A stretch of DNA of 64,000 bases, taken from the NCBI RefSeq assembly GCF_017614965.1, contig NZ_WVUG01000009.1, positions 1-64,000 of the forward strand, read 5' to 3'. Position numbers and translations under genes: made by a program. Position 1 is the stretch's first letter, and each line of letters opens with the position of its first letter. The notes beneath the pieces are model-generated. The model had not been told where the DNA came from. It saw nothing but the letters and a program-made list of their open reading frames with translations, and ran no database searches. This document shows positions 49,605-58,190 of the stretch, in pieces. This DNA is from Streptomyces griseorubiginosus (GTDB lineage Bacteria > Actinomycetota > Actinomycetes > Streptomycetales > Streptomycetaceae).

Positions 49605-50654
49605 TCAGTCCGCCGGCGGCAGTTCGCCCGATCCGCGGGTGATCAGCCGGGTGGGCAGCTCGATGCGCTCCGGCGTGATCAGGTCGCCGTCCAGCTGGCG
49701 GAAGAGCCGCTCCGCGGCGGTACGGCCGAGTGCCGCCGCGTCCTGCGCCACGACCGTGACGCCCGGCTGGAGCAGATCGGCGAGCTCGAAGTCGTCGAAG
49801 CCGACGAGGGCGACCGGGCGCTTGTGTTCGGCGAGGACGCGTACCGCGGTGACGGTGACCCGGTTGTTGCCCGTGAAGATCGCCGTGACCGGGTCCGGCC
49901 CGGACAGCATCTCCTCGGCCGCCCGCCGCACCCGCTGCGGATCCGTGACGCCCAGGGACATCCAGGCGTCCGCCACCTCGATGTCCGCGTCCTCCATGGC
50001 GGCCCGGTAGCCGCGCAGGCGCTCGGCGGCGGTGTGGATGCGGGGCATGTCACCGATGAACCCGATCCGGCGGTGGCCGTGGGCGATCAGATGGGCGACG
50101 CCGTCCCGGGCGCCCCCGTAGTTGTCCGACAGGACGACGTCCGCGTCGATCTTCCCGGCCGGACGGTCCACGAACACCATCGCGACGCCCGCCTTGATCT
50201 CCGGCTCCAGATAGCGGTGGTCGTCCCCGGCCGGGATCACCACCAGCCCGTCCACCCGCCGTGCGCACAGCGCCAGCGCCAACTCCTGCTCACGGTCGGG
50301 GTCCTCCGCGCTGGAGCCGTTGATCAGCAGGGCGCCGTGCGCGCGGGCCACCTCCTCGACCGCGCGGCTGAGGGGGCCGTAGAACGGGTCGGCGAGATCC
50401 TCCAGGACCAGTCCGATGCTGGCGGTACGGCCCTTGCGCAGCACGCGCGCGCTGTCGTTGCGGCGGAAGCCCAGCGCGTCGATGGCCTCCTGCACCCGGC
50501 GCTCCGTCTCGGGGGTGACGCCGGGCTCGCCGTTGACCACGCGGGAGACGGTCTTCAGCCCGACTCCGGCGCGCGCGGCAACGTCCTTCATGGTCGGACG
50601 GTTGCCGTAACGGCTCCCGGAAAGGCGGTCTGTACGGCGGGCGGTCTCGGGCAC
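49605..50654 (-). CDS. LacI-family transcriptional regulator
   Basis: 349 residues from the GTG at 50654; a start at the ATG 50591 would cut into the DNA-binding region. Residues 22-70 form the LacI headpiece: PTMKDVAARAGVGLKTVSRV, then VNGEPGVTPETERRVQEAID. The periplasmic-binding-protein-like sensor follows (IGLVLEDLADPFYGPLSRAV ... VALVGFDDFELADLLQPGVT). It is divergent from the ROK kinase gene, and the 234-bp spacer contains the palindrome GACAACGTTGTC. The neighbouring alpha-galactosidase and ABC importer suggest control by an alpha-galactoside-derived sugar, which is inference. Confidence 0.93.
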   Translation of the reverse strand: MPETARRTDRLSGSRYGNRPTMKDVAARAGVGLKTVSRVVNGEPGVTPETERRVQEAIDALGFRRNDSARVLRKGRTASIGLVLEDLADPFYGPLSRAVEEVARAHGALLINGSSAEDPDREQELALALCARRVDGLVVIPAGDDHRYLEPEIKAGVAMVFVDRPAGKIDADVVLSDNYGGARDGVAHLIAHGHRRIGFIGDMPRIHTAAERLRGYRAAMEDADIEVADAWMSLGVTDPQRVRRAAEEMLSGPDPVTAIFTGNNRVTVTAVRVLAEHKRPVALVGFDDFELADLLQPGVTVVAQDAAALGRTAAERLFRQLDGDLITPERIELPTRLITRGSGELPPAD

Positions 50655-50739
50655 GATGCGCTGTCCTGTCCTGTCTCGTCCATGGGGATGCGTCGGACCA
50701 TGAGTTTGTATGAGGATGTGGCGTCGAGCATAGAGCCTG

Positions 50740-50751
50740 GACAACGTTGTC
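50740..50751. promoter_or_regulatory. LacI-type operator palindrome
   Basis: GACAACGTTGTC is a perfect 12-bp palindrome with the central CG typical of LacI-family sites. It lies between the divergent LacI and ROK genes. A related half (TGTACAACG) occurs near 50766. Confidence 0.65.
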
Positions 50752-50888
50752 ATATGCGAGAGACACTGTACAACGCAATCTCCGGCCTGCGTCCCCACCG
50801 CCAGACCGGCCCGCACTTCTCCGTGGCGGAGGGGGAACTCCCCCGCGCCGACGGGGATCCGATTGGTTGACCGGGAGATCCGACACAG

Positions 50889-51836
50889 ATGCAGACCGAC
50901 CTCGTGGCCGCGCTGGACATCGGCGGCACCAAGATCGCCGGGGCGCTGGTGGACGGCCACGGCCAGATCGTGGTGCGCGCCCAGCGCGCGACGCCCGCGC
51001 AGCAGGACGGCGAGACCGTGATGGGCGCCGTGGCGGACGTCCTGGGCGAACTCACCGCCTCGCCCCTGTGGGGGCACGCCACGGCCCTCGGCATCGGCAG
51101 CGCCGGACCGGTGGACGCCTCCGCGGGCACCGTCAGCCCGGTCAACGTCCCGGGCTGGCGCGAGTATCCGCTGGTCCAGCGGGTGCGGGACGCGGCCGGC
51201 GGTCTGCCGGTCGAGCTGATCGGCGACGGCGTGGCCATCACGGCGGCCGAGCACTGGCAGGGCGCGGCCCGCGGCCACGACAACGCGCTGTGCATGGTGG
51301 TCTCCACCGGCGTCGGAGGCGGACTCGTCCTGAACGGTCAACTCCACCCCGGCCCCACGGGCAACGCGGGCCACATCGGCCACATCAGCGTGGACCTCGA
51401 CGGGGATCCGTGCCCGTGCGGTTCGCGCGGCTGCGTGGAGCGCATCGCCAGCGGACCGAACATCGCCCGCCGTGCGATCGAGAACGGCTGGGTGCCCGGC
51501 CCGGACGGTGACACGTCGGCGGCCGCCGTGGCCGCCGCCGCCCGGGCCGGCGACCCGGTCGCCCTGGCCTCCTTCGAGCGGGCGGCGCAGGCGCTCGCCG
51601 CCGGGATCGCGGCCACCGCGACCCTCGTCGAGATCGACATCGCGGTGATCGGCGGGGGCGTGGGCAAGGCGGGCGACGTGCTGTTCACCCCGCTGCGCAA
51701 GGCCCTCCGCAGCTACGCGACCCTCTCCTTCGTGCAGCGGCTGGAGATCACACCGGCCCAGATGGGCACCGACGCCGGACTGGTGGGAGCGGCCGCGGCC
51801 GCGCTCGCCAAGCGGGCGGACGCGGCCGCGGTCTGA
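50889..51836 (+). CDS. ROK-family sugar kinase (glucokinase-like)
   Basis: 315 residues from the ATG at 50889. It phosphorylates glucose or a related hexose with ATP in the cytosol. Phosphate loop LDIGGTKIAGALVDG at residue 9, the GPVDASAGTVSPVNVPGW substrate segment, the ROK signature around GNAGHIGHISVDLDG near 160, and the zinc-binding CPCGSRGCVE directly after it are intact. It has no N-terminal helix-turn-helix, so it is a kinase rather than a ROK repressor. Divergent from the LacI regulator, it probably handles the hexose released from galactosides. A long hairpin follows its stop. Confidence 0.92.
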   Translation: MQTDLVAALDIGGTKIAGALVDGHGQIVVRAQRATPAQQDGETVMGAVADVLGELTASPLWGHATALGIGSAGPVDASAGTVSPVNVPGWREYPLVQRVRDAAGGLPVELIGDGVAITAAEHWQGAARGHDNALCMVVSTGVGGGLVLNGQLHPGPTGNAGHIGHISVDLDGDPCPCGSRGCVERIASGPNIARRAIENGWVPGPDGDTSAAAVAAAARAGDPVALASFERAAQALAAGIAATATLVEIDIAVIGGGVGKAGDVLFTPLRKALRSYATLSFVQRLEITPAQMGTDAGLVGAAAAALAKRADAAAV

Positions 51837-51875
51837 GCGCCCAGGGGGCGCTCTCAGGGCCTCGGAGGGCAGGAA

Positions 51876-51929
51876 CGTTCAGGCGGGGGCCGTGAACTCC
51901 CCGAGCGGGCTCAGCGGCCCGCCTGAACG
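51876..51929. terminator. Long stem-loop between convergent ROK and GH27 genes
   Basis: Arms CGTTCAGGCGGG (51876-51887) and CCCGCCTGAACG (51918-51929) pair perfectly, and the 30-base loop can pair further inside. It lies between two converging genes and probably ends both transcripts. Confidence 0.7.
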
Positions 51930-51995
51930 CCTTGTGGGCGGCCCTGCCCGCGGCAGCAGCGGCTCACCCCTCCGCCGTAGGAGCCCCACGAGGGA

Positions 51996-54017
51996 TCAGC
52001 AGGTCAGCCGTGCGTCCGCCCAGTCCGCGTGGTCGGAGTCGTTGCCGTCGCCGCCGTCGGTGACGACCAGACGGACCACCTGGGCACCGGTCACGTCCGC
52101 GGTGAGCGGCTGGGCCGGCATCGCGTTGGTCAGGACGCCGGTCGAGGCGACCTTGGTCCCGTCGGCCCACACCTCGAAGGCGACGGTGCCCTTGGCGCCC
52201 TTCTCGTCGTCCACGCCGACGTCCGCGGTGAGCGTGGCGCACGTCTTGCCGGTGTAGAACTCGACGTCGCCGTCCGCGTGGACACCGAGCCCCTTGGCGT
52301 ACACCACGCCGCCGAGGGTGATCGGATGCCCGTCGCCCGCCTTGCTCTCGCCGTTGCTGGTGTTGCGCTCGACCGGCCCGTAGCCGTTGGTGGCCGACAG
52401 CCACGGCAGATCGCCGAGGGACGAGGTGCCCGCGGGCGGAGGCACGACGACGGACACCGTCAGCGGGACCGCGCTGTCGACGCGGGCACCGGTCGGCGAG
52501 CGGTAACTCGCCTTGAGGTTCAGCGCGTACGACCCCGTCGGCGTCCCCGGTGGTGCGGTGACCGACCACTTGGTGCGCAGGGAGCGGCCGGTCGGCAGGA
52601 CGAGGGCCTTGGCCGGGGAGGTCGCGCGGACGGTCCAGCCGTCGGGTCCCGTGAGGCCGGCGGACACGAGGGTTGCGGGGGTGCGGCCCAGGTCCGTCAC
52701 GACCGTGGTCAGCGCGGCCGGTTCGCCCGCCTCGAGCAACGGGCTGCCGTCCAGGCCGGTTTCGACGGCGGGCGGGTGCAGCGCCCAGGCGCGGTCGGCG
52801 AAGACCCGTACCAGGACCGTGCCGTGCGCCGGGACGGTCGCGGAGATGGTGCCCGCGGTGTTGTAACTGCGGTGCTGCCACAGGTCGCGCAGGGTGTAGG
52901 CGGGAGCCTCGGGCAGGCCGACGGCCGCGGCGGTGGTGGCGATGTGCTGGGCGGAGTCGGACTCGTTGAAGAGGGCCACCGTGCGGCTGCCGTCCTTCAT
53001 CTCCTTGGCGACGACCCAGCGCCCGCCCTCGGAGGAGACGACCGTGCCCTGCTTGCCCAGCGGATCCTGGTCGACGGCGACGACCTCCTTGTTGTCGAGG
53101 ATGTCGAAGGTCGCCGGAGTGGCCTTGCGCAGGTCGGAGCCGATGAGCAGCGGCGCGGCCATGATCGACCACATCGAGAAGTGCGTGCGGTACTCGGTGT
53201 CGGTCATGCCGCCGTTGCCGACCTCCAGCATGTCCGGGTCGTTCCAGTGCCCGGGGCCGGCGTACGGCGCGAGCGGCAGGTTCTTCTTCAGAATCCCCAG
53301 CATCGAGCCCCAGTTGTCACTGATGTCACCGGTGGTGCGCCACAAATGGCCCACGTCGGCGGCCCATTCCCACGGTTTGTTCTGGCCCCATTCGCAAATG
53401 CTGTAGACGATGGGCCGGCCGGTCGCCTTGAGGGCGTCCCGCATGGTCGTGTAGCGCAACTTGGCGTCCACACCCTGGTTGTTGCAGTTGTCGTACTTGA
53501 GGTAGTCGACGCCCCAGTCCGCGAACTGCTGGGCGTCGCTGTACTCATGGCCGAGCGCCCCCGGGAAACCGGCGCTGTTGCAGGTCTTGGTGCCCGCGCT
53601 GGTGTAGATCCCGAGCTTGAGTCCCTTGGAGTGCACATAGTCCGCGACCGCCTTGATCCCGTCGGGGAAGCGGACCGGATCCGGGACGAGCCTGCCGTTG
53701 TCGTCCCGGTTCGGCAGCGCCCAGCAGTCGTCGAGGTTGACGTACTGATAGCCGGCGTCCTTGAGGCCCTTCTCGACGAAGATGTCCGCGATTCCCTTGA
53801 CCATGGACTCGTTGAAGTCGGCACGGCAGTGCGTGGAGTTCCAGTTGTTGAAGCCCATCGGCGGGGTGAGGGCGAGACCGTCCGCCAGGGTGGGTGCGGC
53901 GGGTCCGGCGGGGGGTGCCGCGAGGGCCGGCGCCGCGAGTCCGGCCGCGCACAGGAGGCCCGCGGCGAACGCTCCGACCACTCTTCGGCGGGTTGTGCGG
54001 GGGTGAAGGTGACGCAT
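51996..54017 (-). CDS. Secreted GH27 alpha-galactosidase with NEW3 and NPCBM modules
   Basis: 673 residues from the ATG at 54017, with GGAGG ten bases upstream. A Tat-like signal (RTTRRRVVGAFAAGLLCAAG, cleaved after APALA) is followed by the GH27 barrel: LTPPMGFNNWNSTHCRADFN, YVNLDDCWALPNRDD, nucleophile Asp in DYLKYDNCNNQG near residue 175, and acid/base Asp in RTTGDISDNWGSM near 235. Next come a beta-sandwich, a NEW3-type domain (about 420-515) and a C-terminal NPCBM (about 525-673, with SATNGYGPVERNTSNGESKA and YAKGLGVHADGDVEFY). It removes alpha-galactosyl (or possibly beta-L-arabinopyranosyl) residues outside the cell. Divergent from the sugar importer operon. Confidence 0.93.
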   Translation of the reverse strand: MRHLHPRTTRRRVVGAFAAGLLCAAGLAAPALAAPPAGPAAPTLADGLALTPPMGFNNWNSTHCRADFNESMVKGIADIFVEKGLKDAGYQYVNLDDCWALPNRDDNGRLVPDPVRFPDGIKAVADYVHSKGLKLGIYTSAGTKTCNSAGFPGALGHEYSDAQQFADWGVDYLKYDNCNNQGVDAKLRYTTMRDALKATGRPIVYSICEWGQNKPWEWAADVGHLWRTTGDISDNWGSMLGILKKNLPLAPYAGPGHWNDPDMLEVGNGGMTDTEYRTHFSMWSIMAAPLLIGSDLRKATPATFDILDNKEVVAVDQDPLGKQGTVVSSEGGRWVVAKEMKDGSRTVALFNESDSAQHIATTAAAVGLPEAPAYTLRDLWQHRSYNTAGTISATVPAHGTVLVRVFADRAWALHPPAVETGLDGSPLLEAGEPAALTTVVTDLGRTPATLVSAGLTGPDGWTVRATSPAKALVLPTGRSLRTKWSVTAPPGTPTGSYALNLKASYRSPTGARVDSAVPLTVSVVVPPPAGTSSLGDLPWLSATNGYGPVERNTSNGESKAGDGHPITLGGVVYAKGLGVHADGDVEFYTGKTCATLTADVGVDDEKGAKGTVAFEVWADGTKVASTGVLTNAMPAQPLTADVTGAQVVRLVVTDGGDGNDSDHADWADARLTC

Positions 54018-54228
54018 CGTTACGTTTCCTCCGAACACGCGAAAGGTAGGAGGACATCATGTCCTCGTCATCGGTGCGCGTTTACGGTAAGTCGTGTCGG
54101 ACTGTGTTGGAAGAGATGAGGTAACGGTTGTTCGGTATCCCGTCAGAACCCTTGACGCCAAGGCCACACGGAGGTGAGATCCAAACCACGCGTTCGGTTG
54201 TGTGGGGTGGCAACCCGAGGAGGGGGAC

Positions 54229-55554
54229 ATGGCGCAGTCATCGTTCGACCGGTTGGCCCAGTCCAATGACCAGGCAGGTCATCGGATGTCCCGGCGAAAT
54301 CTCTTACGCGGTGCGGCCCTCGGTGCCGGCGCGGTGACACTGCCCGCCCTGCTGTCGGCGTGCGGGAGCGGACCCGGCGGCGACAAGAAGGAGGTCTCCG
54401 TCGGCTCCAACGCCTCGGACGCCGTACCGAAGAAGGCGTACGCCGCCGCCTTCCAGGCCTACGAGAAGAAGTCCGGGAAGAAGGTGAAGGTCAACACCAA
54501 GGACCACAACGACTTCCAGGAGAACATCAACCGCTATCTGCAGGGCACCCCCGACGACGTCTTCATGTGGTTCGCCGGATACCGCATGCAGTACTTCGCG
54601 GAGAAAGGCCTGCTGACCGAGATCAGCGATGTCTGGAAGACGTTCTCGGGATTCTCGGACGCGTTGAAGGCGCAGTCCACGCACGACGGCAAGCAGTACT
54701 TCGTGCCGTACTACTACTATCCGTGGGCGGTGTTCCACCGGAAGAGCCTCTTCCAGCAGAAGGGGTATCAACAGCCCGCCAAGTGGGACGACTTCATCGC
54801 CCTGGCCAAACAGATGCAGAAGGACGGCAATCCGGTCGCTTTCTGCGACAAGGACGGCTGGCCCGCGATGGGCACCTTCGACTACATCAATCTGCGGCTG
54901 AACGGCTACGACTTCCACAAGTCCCTGATGGCGGGCGAGGAATCGTGGACCGACACCAAGGTGAAGAACGTCTTCGACACCTGGCGCGAACTCATGCCGT
55001 ACTACCAGAAGGGCGCCCTCGGCCGGACCTGGGAGGAGGCCGGGCAGAGCCTGCAGCAGCGCAAGACCGGCATGGCCGTCTTCGGCATGCCGCACCCCGG
55101 CACCCAGTTCCCCGAGAACGAGCGGGACGACATCGACTTCTTCGCCTTCCCCGAGATCGACCCGCAGTGGGGCCAGGACGCCGTCGAGGCCCCCATCGAC
55201 GGGTTCCTCGTCGCGAAGAAGTCCAAGAACCTCACCGGCGCGAAGGACCTGCTCAAGTGGCTGGGCAAGCCGGAGGCCGAGGACACCTACCTCACCTACG
55301 ACCCCAACAACGTGGCCGTCAACTCCGGCGCGGACACCTCCCACTACAGCGCCCTGCAGAAGAAGTCCGCACAACTCGTCTCGCAGGCGAAGCAGATCTC
55401 GCAGTTCCTGGACCGCGACACCCGCCCCGACTTCGCGTCGACCGTGATGATCCAGTCGATCCAGGACTTCATCGGCAACCCGAAGGACGTCGACGGGCTG
55501 TGCAACAGCATCGAGCGGCAGAAGAAGTCCATCTTCTCGCAGCCCGTCGGCTGA
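54229..55554 (+). CDS. Sugar ABC transporter substrate-binding lipoprotein
   Basis: 441 residues from the ATG at 54229, with GAGGAGGGGG upstream. The signal peptide combines a twin-arginine motif (SRRNLLRGAALGAGA) with a lipobox (ALLSACGSG), so it looks like a Tat-exported lipoprotein. The mature chain is a type-I extracellular solute-binding protein (DVFMWFAGYRMQYFAEKGLL, FPEIDPQWGQDAVEAPIDGF). It delivers an oligosaccharide to the two permeases encoded directly downstream (20-bp gap, then a 4-bp overlap). The divergent alpha-galactosidase makes raffinose- or melibiose-type sugars likely cargo. Confidence 0.93.
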   Translation: MAQSSFDRLAQSNDQAGHRMSRRNLLRGAALGAGAVTLPALLSACGSGPGGDKKEVSVGSNASDAVPKKAYAAAFQAYEKKSGKKVKVNTKDHNDFQENINRYLQGTPDDVFMWFAGYRMQYFAEKGLLTEISDVWKTFSGFSDALKAQSTHDGKQYFVPYYYYPWAVFHRKSLFQQKGYQQPAKWDDFIALAKQMQKDGNPVAFCDKDGWPAMGTFDYINLRLNGYDFHKSLMAGEESWTDTKVKNVFDTWRELMPYYQKGALGRTWEEAGQSLQQRKTGMAVFGMPHPGTQFPENERDDIDFFAFPEIDPQWGQDAVEAPIDGFLVAKKSKNLTGAKDLLKWLGKPEAEDTYLTYDPNNVAVNSGADTSHYSALQKKSAQLVSQAKQISQFLDRDTRPDFASTVMIQSIQDFIGNPKDVDGLCNSIERQKKSIFSQPVG

Positions 55555-55574
55555 TCACTGGGGGACAGGTTTCC

Positions 55575-56492
55575 GTGGCGCTCACCTTCCCGCGACGCGC
55601 CGGACGACGGCGGCGCCTGCGGCGGTTCACCCGTCGCGACGCCGTCGTCCTCGGCGTGCTGCTCGGCATCCCGATCCTGCTCGACCTCGCCATCGTCTGG
55701 GGCCCGACCCTCGCCTCGATCGGCCTGTCCTTCACCGCCTGGGACGGCATCGGCGACATCCACTGGGTCGGCCTGGACAACTACCGGAACCTGGCGGACA
55801 ACTACCCGCCCTTCTGGCCGGCCGTCCGCCACAACGTCATGTGGCTGCTCTTCCTCGGCCTGATCGCCACGCCCTTCGGCCTCTTCCTGGCCGTGCTGAT
55901 CGACCGGGGCGTCCGCTTCAGCCGCTTCTACCAGTCCGTCATCTACCTGCCGGTGGTGCTCTCGCTCGCGATCGTCGGCTTCATCGCCCAGCTGATCCTC
56001 GGCACCGACCAGGGCGTGATCAACACCATCCTCAACAACCACGACGATCCGATCGACTGGCTGGGCGACTCGCACCTCAACCTCTGGATGATCATGATCG
56101 CGGCCGGCTGGCGGCACGTCGGCTATGTGATGATCCTCTACCTGGCCGGCCTGAAGTCCGTCGATCCCGCGCTCAAGGAAGCGGCCGCCATCGACGGCGC
56201 GAACGAGCGCCAGACCTTCTTCCGCGTGGTCTTCCCGACCCTGCGGCCGGTCAACGTCATCGTCGGCGTCATCACGGTGATCGAGGCGCTGAGGGCCTTC
56301 GACATCGTCTACGCCGTCAACAAGGGCCGCAACGGACTGGAACTGCTCTCCGTTCTCATCACCGACAACATCATCGGCGAGGCCAGCCGCATCGGCTTCG
56401 GTTCCGCGATCGCCGTCGTGCTGCTCGTCGTGTCGCTGGGATTCATCGTGACGTTCCTGGTCCAGGAGCTGCGAGGTGCGCGCGAGCGATGA
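55575..56492 (+). CDS. Sugar ABC transporter permease 1 (MalF-like)
   Basis: 305 residues from the GTG at 55575, with GGGGGACAG before it. A basic N-terminus is followed by six membrane helices. The EAA loop that docks the ATPase is EAAAIDGANERQTFFRVVFP near residue 208. Early helices contain VVWGPTLASIGLSFTAWDG, typical of MalF-type partners. It forms the channel with the next permease. No ATPase gene accompanies the set; in Streptomyces, MsiK energises many such importers (known biology, not shown here). Confidence 0.93.
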   Translation: MALTFPRRAGRRRRLRRFTRRDAVVLGVLLGIPILLDLAIVWGPTLASIGLSFTAWDGIGDIHWVGLDNYRNLADNYPPFWPAVRHNVMWLLFLGLIATPFGLFLAVLIDRGVRFSRFYQSVIYLPVVLSLAIVGFIAQLILGTDQGVINTILNNHDDPIDWLGDSHLNLWMIMIAAGWRHVGYVMILYLAGLKSVDPALKEAAAIDGANERQTFFRVVFPTLRPVNVIVGVITVIEALRAFDIVYAVNKGRNGLELLSVLITDNIIGEASRIGFGSAIAVVLLVVSLGFIVTFLVQELRGARER

Positions 56493-57415
56493 CCGCAGAC
56501 ATCCGCACCACCGCACCCGTGCCCCGCACGGCCCCCGACCCGGCCCCGCCCGTGAAGTCCCGCCGCCGACGCGGTCGCTGGGGCGTGCACATCTTCCTGA
56601 CGGCGGTCTCCCTCGCGTTCCTCGCGCCCCTGCTGCTCGCCGTCTACGCGAGTCTGCGCCCGTACGAGGACACGGCGCAGCACGGCTACCTCTCCTGGCC
56701 GAAGCACCTGTCCTTCGACTACTACCGCCGGGCCTACACCGAGTCCGGCATGGGCAAGTACTTCACCAACACGCTGATGATCGCCGTACCGGCCGTCGTC
56801 GTGACGCTGTTCCTGGCCGCCTTCGTCGCCTTCGCCGTCTCCCGCCTGAGACTGCGCGGCGGGATCGTGCTGCTGATGTTCTTCACGGCGGGCAACCTGC
56901 TGCCGCAGCAGGTGATCGTGACGCCCCTGTACGTGCTGTTCAACAAGATCCCGCTGCCCTGGTGGATGTCCGACTCACTGACGATGTACGACTCCTACTG
57001 GGCCGTGATCATCGTCAACATCGGCTTCCAGGTGGGTTTCTGCGTCTTCGTCCTCGCCAATTTCATGCGCACGCTGCCCCAGGAGATCCTGGAGGCGGCG
57101 ATCGTCGACGGCGCGGGCGTGTGGACCCAGTTCTGGCGTATCACCCTGCCCCTGTGCCGCCCGGCCCTGGCGGCCCTGGCGACGCTGGAGTTCACCTGGA
57201 TCTACAACGACTTCCTCTGGGCCCTGATCTTCATCTCCAACCCGGACAAACTGCCGATCACGTCGTCCCTGAACAACCTCAGGGGGCAATTTTTCACGGA
57301 CTACAACCTCCTGGCCGCGGGCTCGGTCCTCGTCGCGCTCCCGACCATCCTGGTGTTCCTGCTGCTCCAGCGGCACTTCATCGCGGGACTGACCCTGGGC
57401 TCGACCAAGGGGTGA
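56489..57415 (+). CDS. Sugar ABC transporter permease 2 (MalG-like)
   Basis: 308 residues from the ATG at 56489, overlapping the previous stop by 4 bp (ATGA). Six membrane helices follow a basic, Pro-rich cytosolic start (PVKSRRRRGRWGVHIF). The EAA loop is EAAIVDGAGVWTQFWRITLP near residue 205, and the C-terminus HFIAGLTLGSTKG matches MalG-type ends. It completes the importer with the binding protein and permease 1. No ATPase follows: the next gene is a convergent small hypothetical. Confidence 0.93.
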   Translation: MTADIRTTAPVPRTAPDPAPPVKSRRRRGRWGVHIFLTAVSLAFLAPLLLAVYASLRPYEDTAQHGYLSWPKHLSFDYYRRAYTESGMGKYFTNTLMIAVPAVVVTLFLAAFVAFAVSRLRLRGGIVLLMFFTAGNLLPQQVIVTPLYVLFNKIPLPWWMSDSLTMYDSYWAVIIVNIGFQVGFCVFVLANFMRTLPQEILEAAIVDGAGVWTQFWRITLPLCRPALAALATLEFTWIYNDFLWALIFISNPDKLPITSSLNNLRGQFFTDYNLLAAGSVLVALPTILVFLLLQRHFIAGLTLGSTKG

Positions 57416-57431
57416 GCCCGGCGGGCCGCGG

Positions 57432-57770
57432 TCAGCCGTCCGCGAACCTCCGGGCGAGGTCACGCAGACGGTCCGCGGCCCGCCGTACCTGCTCCCCGGG
57501 GACGGTCGTCCCGGGCGAGCCCGCCAGACGTTCGAGCCGTTCGGCCTGCCGCAGATGCTCGACCGCCGCGTGCTCGCGGCAGGGCAGACACGTGACGCTC
57601 TCCGGCCGCCGAGAGGTCATGGCGTACGGCACCCGCTGCCCGCAGCCCGTGGTCACCGTGCTCGGCGGGTCCCCCACCAGGCCGAAGGTGGCCGCCAGCA
57701 TGCCGCGTACGTCCGGGCCGTCGCGGAGCATCCTCGTGTCGACATGGATGTGCCCGTCCGTGCCGTCCAT
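57432..57770 (-). CDS. Small hypothetical protein with CxxC
   Basis: 112 residues from the ATG at 57770. The N-terminal half contains TRMLRDGPDVRGMLAATFGL and a CGQRVPYAMTSRRPESVTCLP stretch cut by two Cys positions (TGCGQ and CLPC), which could bind zinc. The second half is a charged helix (AERLERLAGSP, RRAADRLRDLARRF). No family is recognised. Codon use supports coding. It is convergent with the permease gene and divergent from the small secreted protein gene, with 78 bp between. Confidence 0.6.
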   Translation of the reverse strand: MDGTDGHIHVDTRMLRDGPDVRGMLAATFGLVGDPPSTVTTGCGQRVPYAMTSRRPESVTCLPCREHAAVEHLRQAERLERLAGSPGTTVPGEQVRRAADRLRDLARRFADG

Positions 57771-57848
57771 GCGTCCTCCCGCCGCGTCTCCTCACCGGAC
57801 ATGCCCAGGATGCGTGACCCCGATCCGTCTCCGGCAGTTGATCCGGTC

Positions 57849-58052
57849 ATGAAGAAGCGCAGCATGATGGCCATCGCCTCCCTCGCCACCGGCTTCGTCG
57901 TCGCGGCGATCAGCCCCTCGCACAGCGGCGACCACCAGGTCCTCGGTGACCACCAGACCCTGGGCGACCTGAGCCCCGAGGGGGTCGTCGACACGGTCAC
58001 CCACACCGTCGGCGACGACAGCCTCGCCGACACCGGCAAGGCCCTCGGCTGA
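57849..58052 (+). CDS. Small secreted protein
   Basis: 67 residues from the ATG at 57849; the ribosome site is weak. An N-terminal signal (MKKRSMMAIASLATGFVVAA) leads to a very short mature peptide of about 40 residues. It starts with an imperfect repeat (GDHQVLGDHQTLGD) and ends VTHTVGDDSLADTGKALG. It resembles small exported peptides of unknown role in Streptomyces, some related in layout to chaplin/rodlin-locus proteins, but no named family fits. Confidence 0.6.
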   Translation: MKKRSMMAIASLATGFVVAAISPSHSGDHQVLGDHQTLGDLSPEGVVDTVTHTVGDDSLADTGKALG

Positions 58053-58190
58053 CACCGACGGCGGACCGTGGCGCCGGCGCCCCCGGACAGGGGCACCGGC
58101 GCCCCCTCATGTGCGCCCTCAACTGGGGCTGGTTTCCGTGGCAGGGTGAAGCGGGCAAGCCTCAGGGGGCCAACACAAGAGGGGGAGTCC

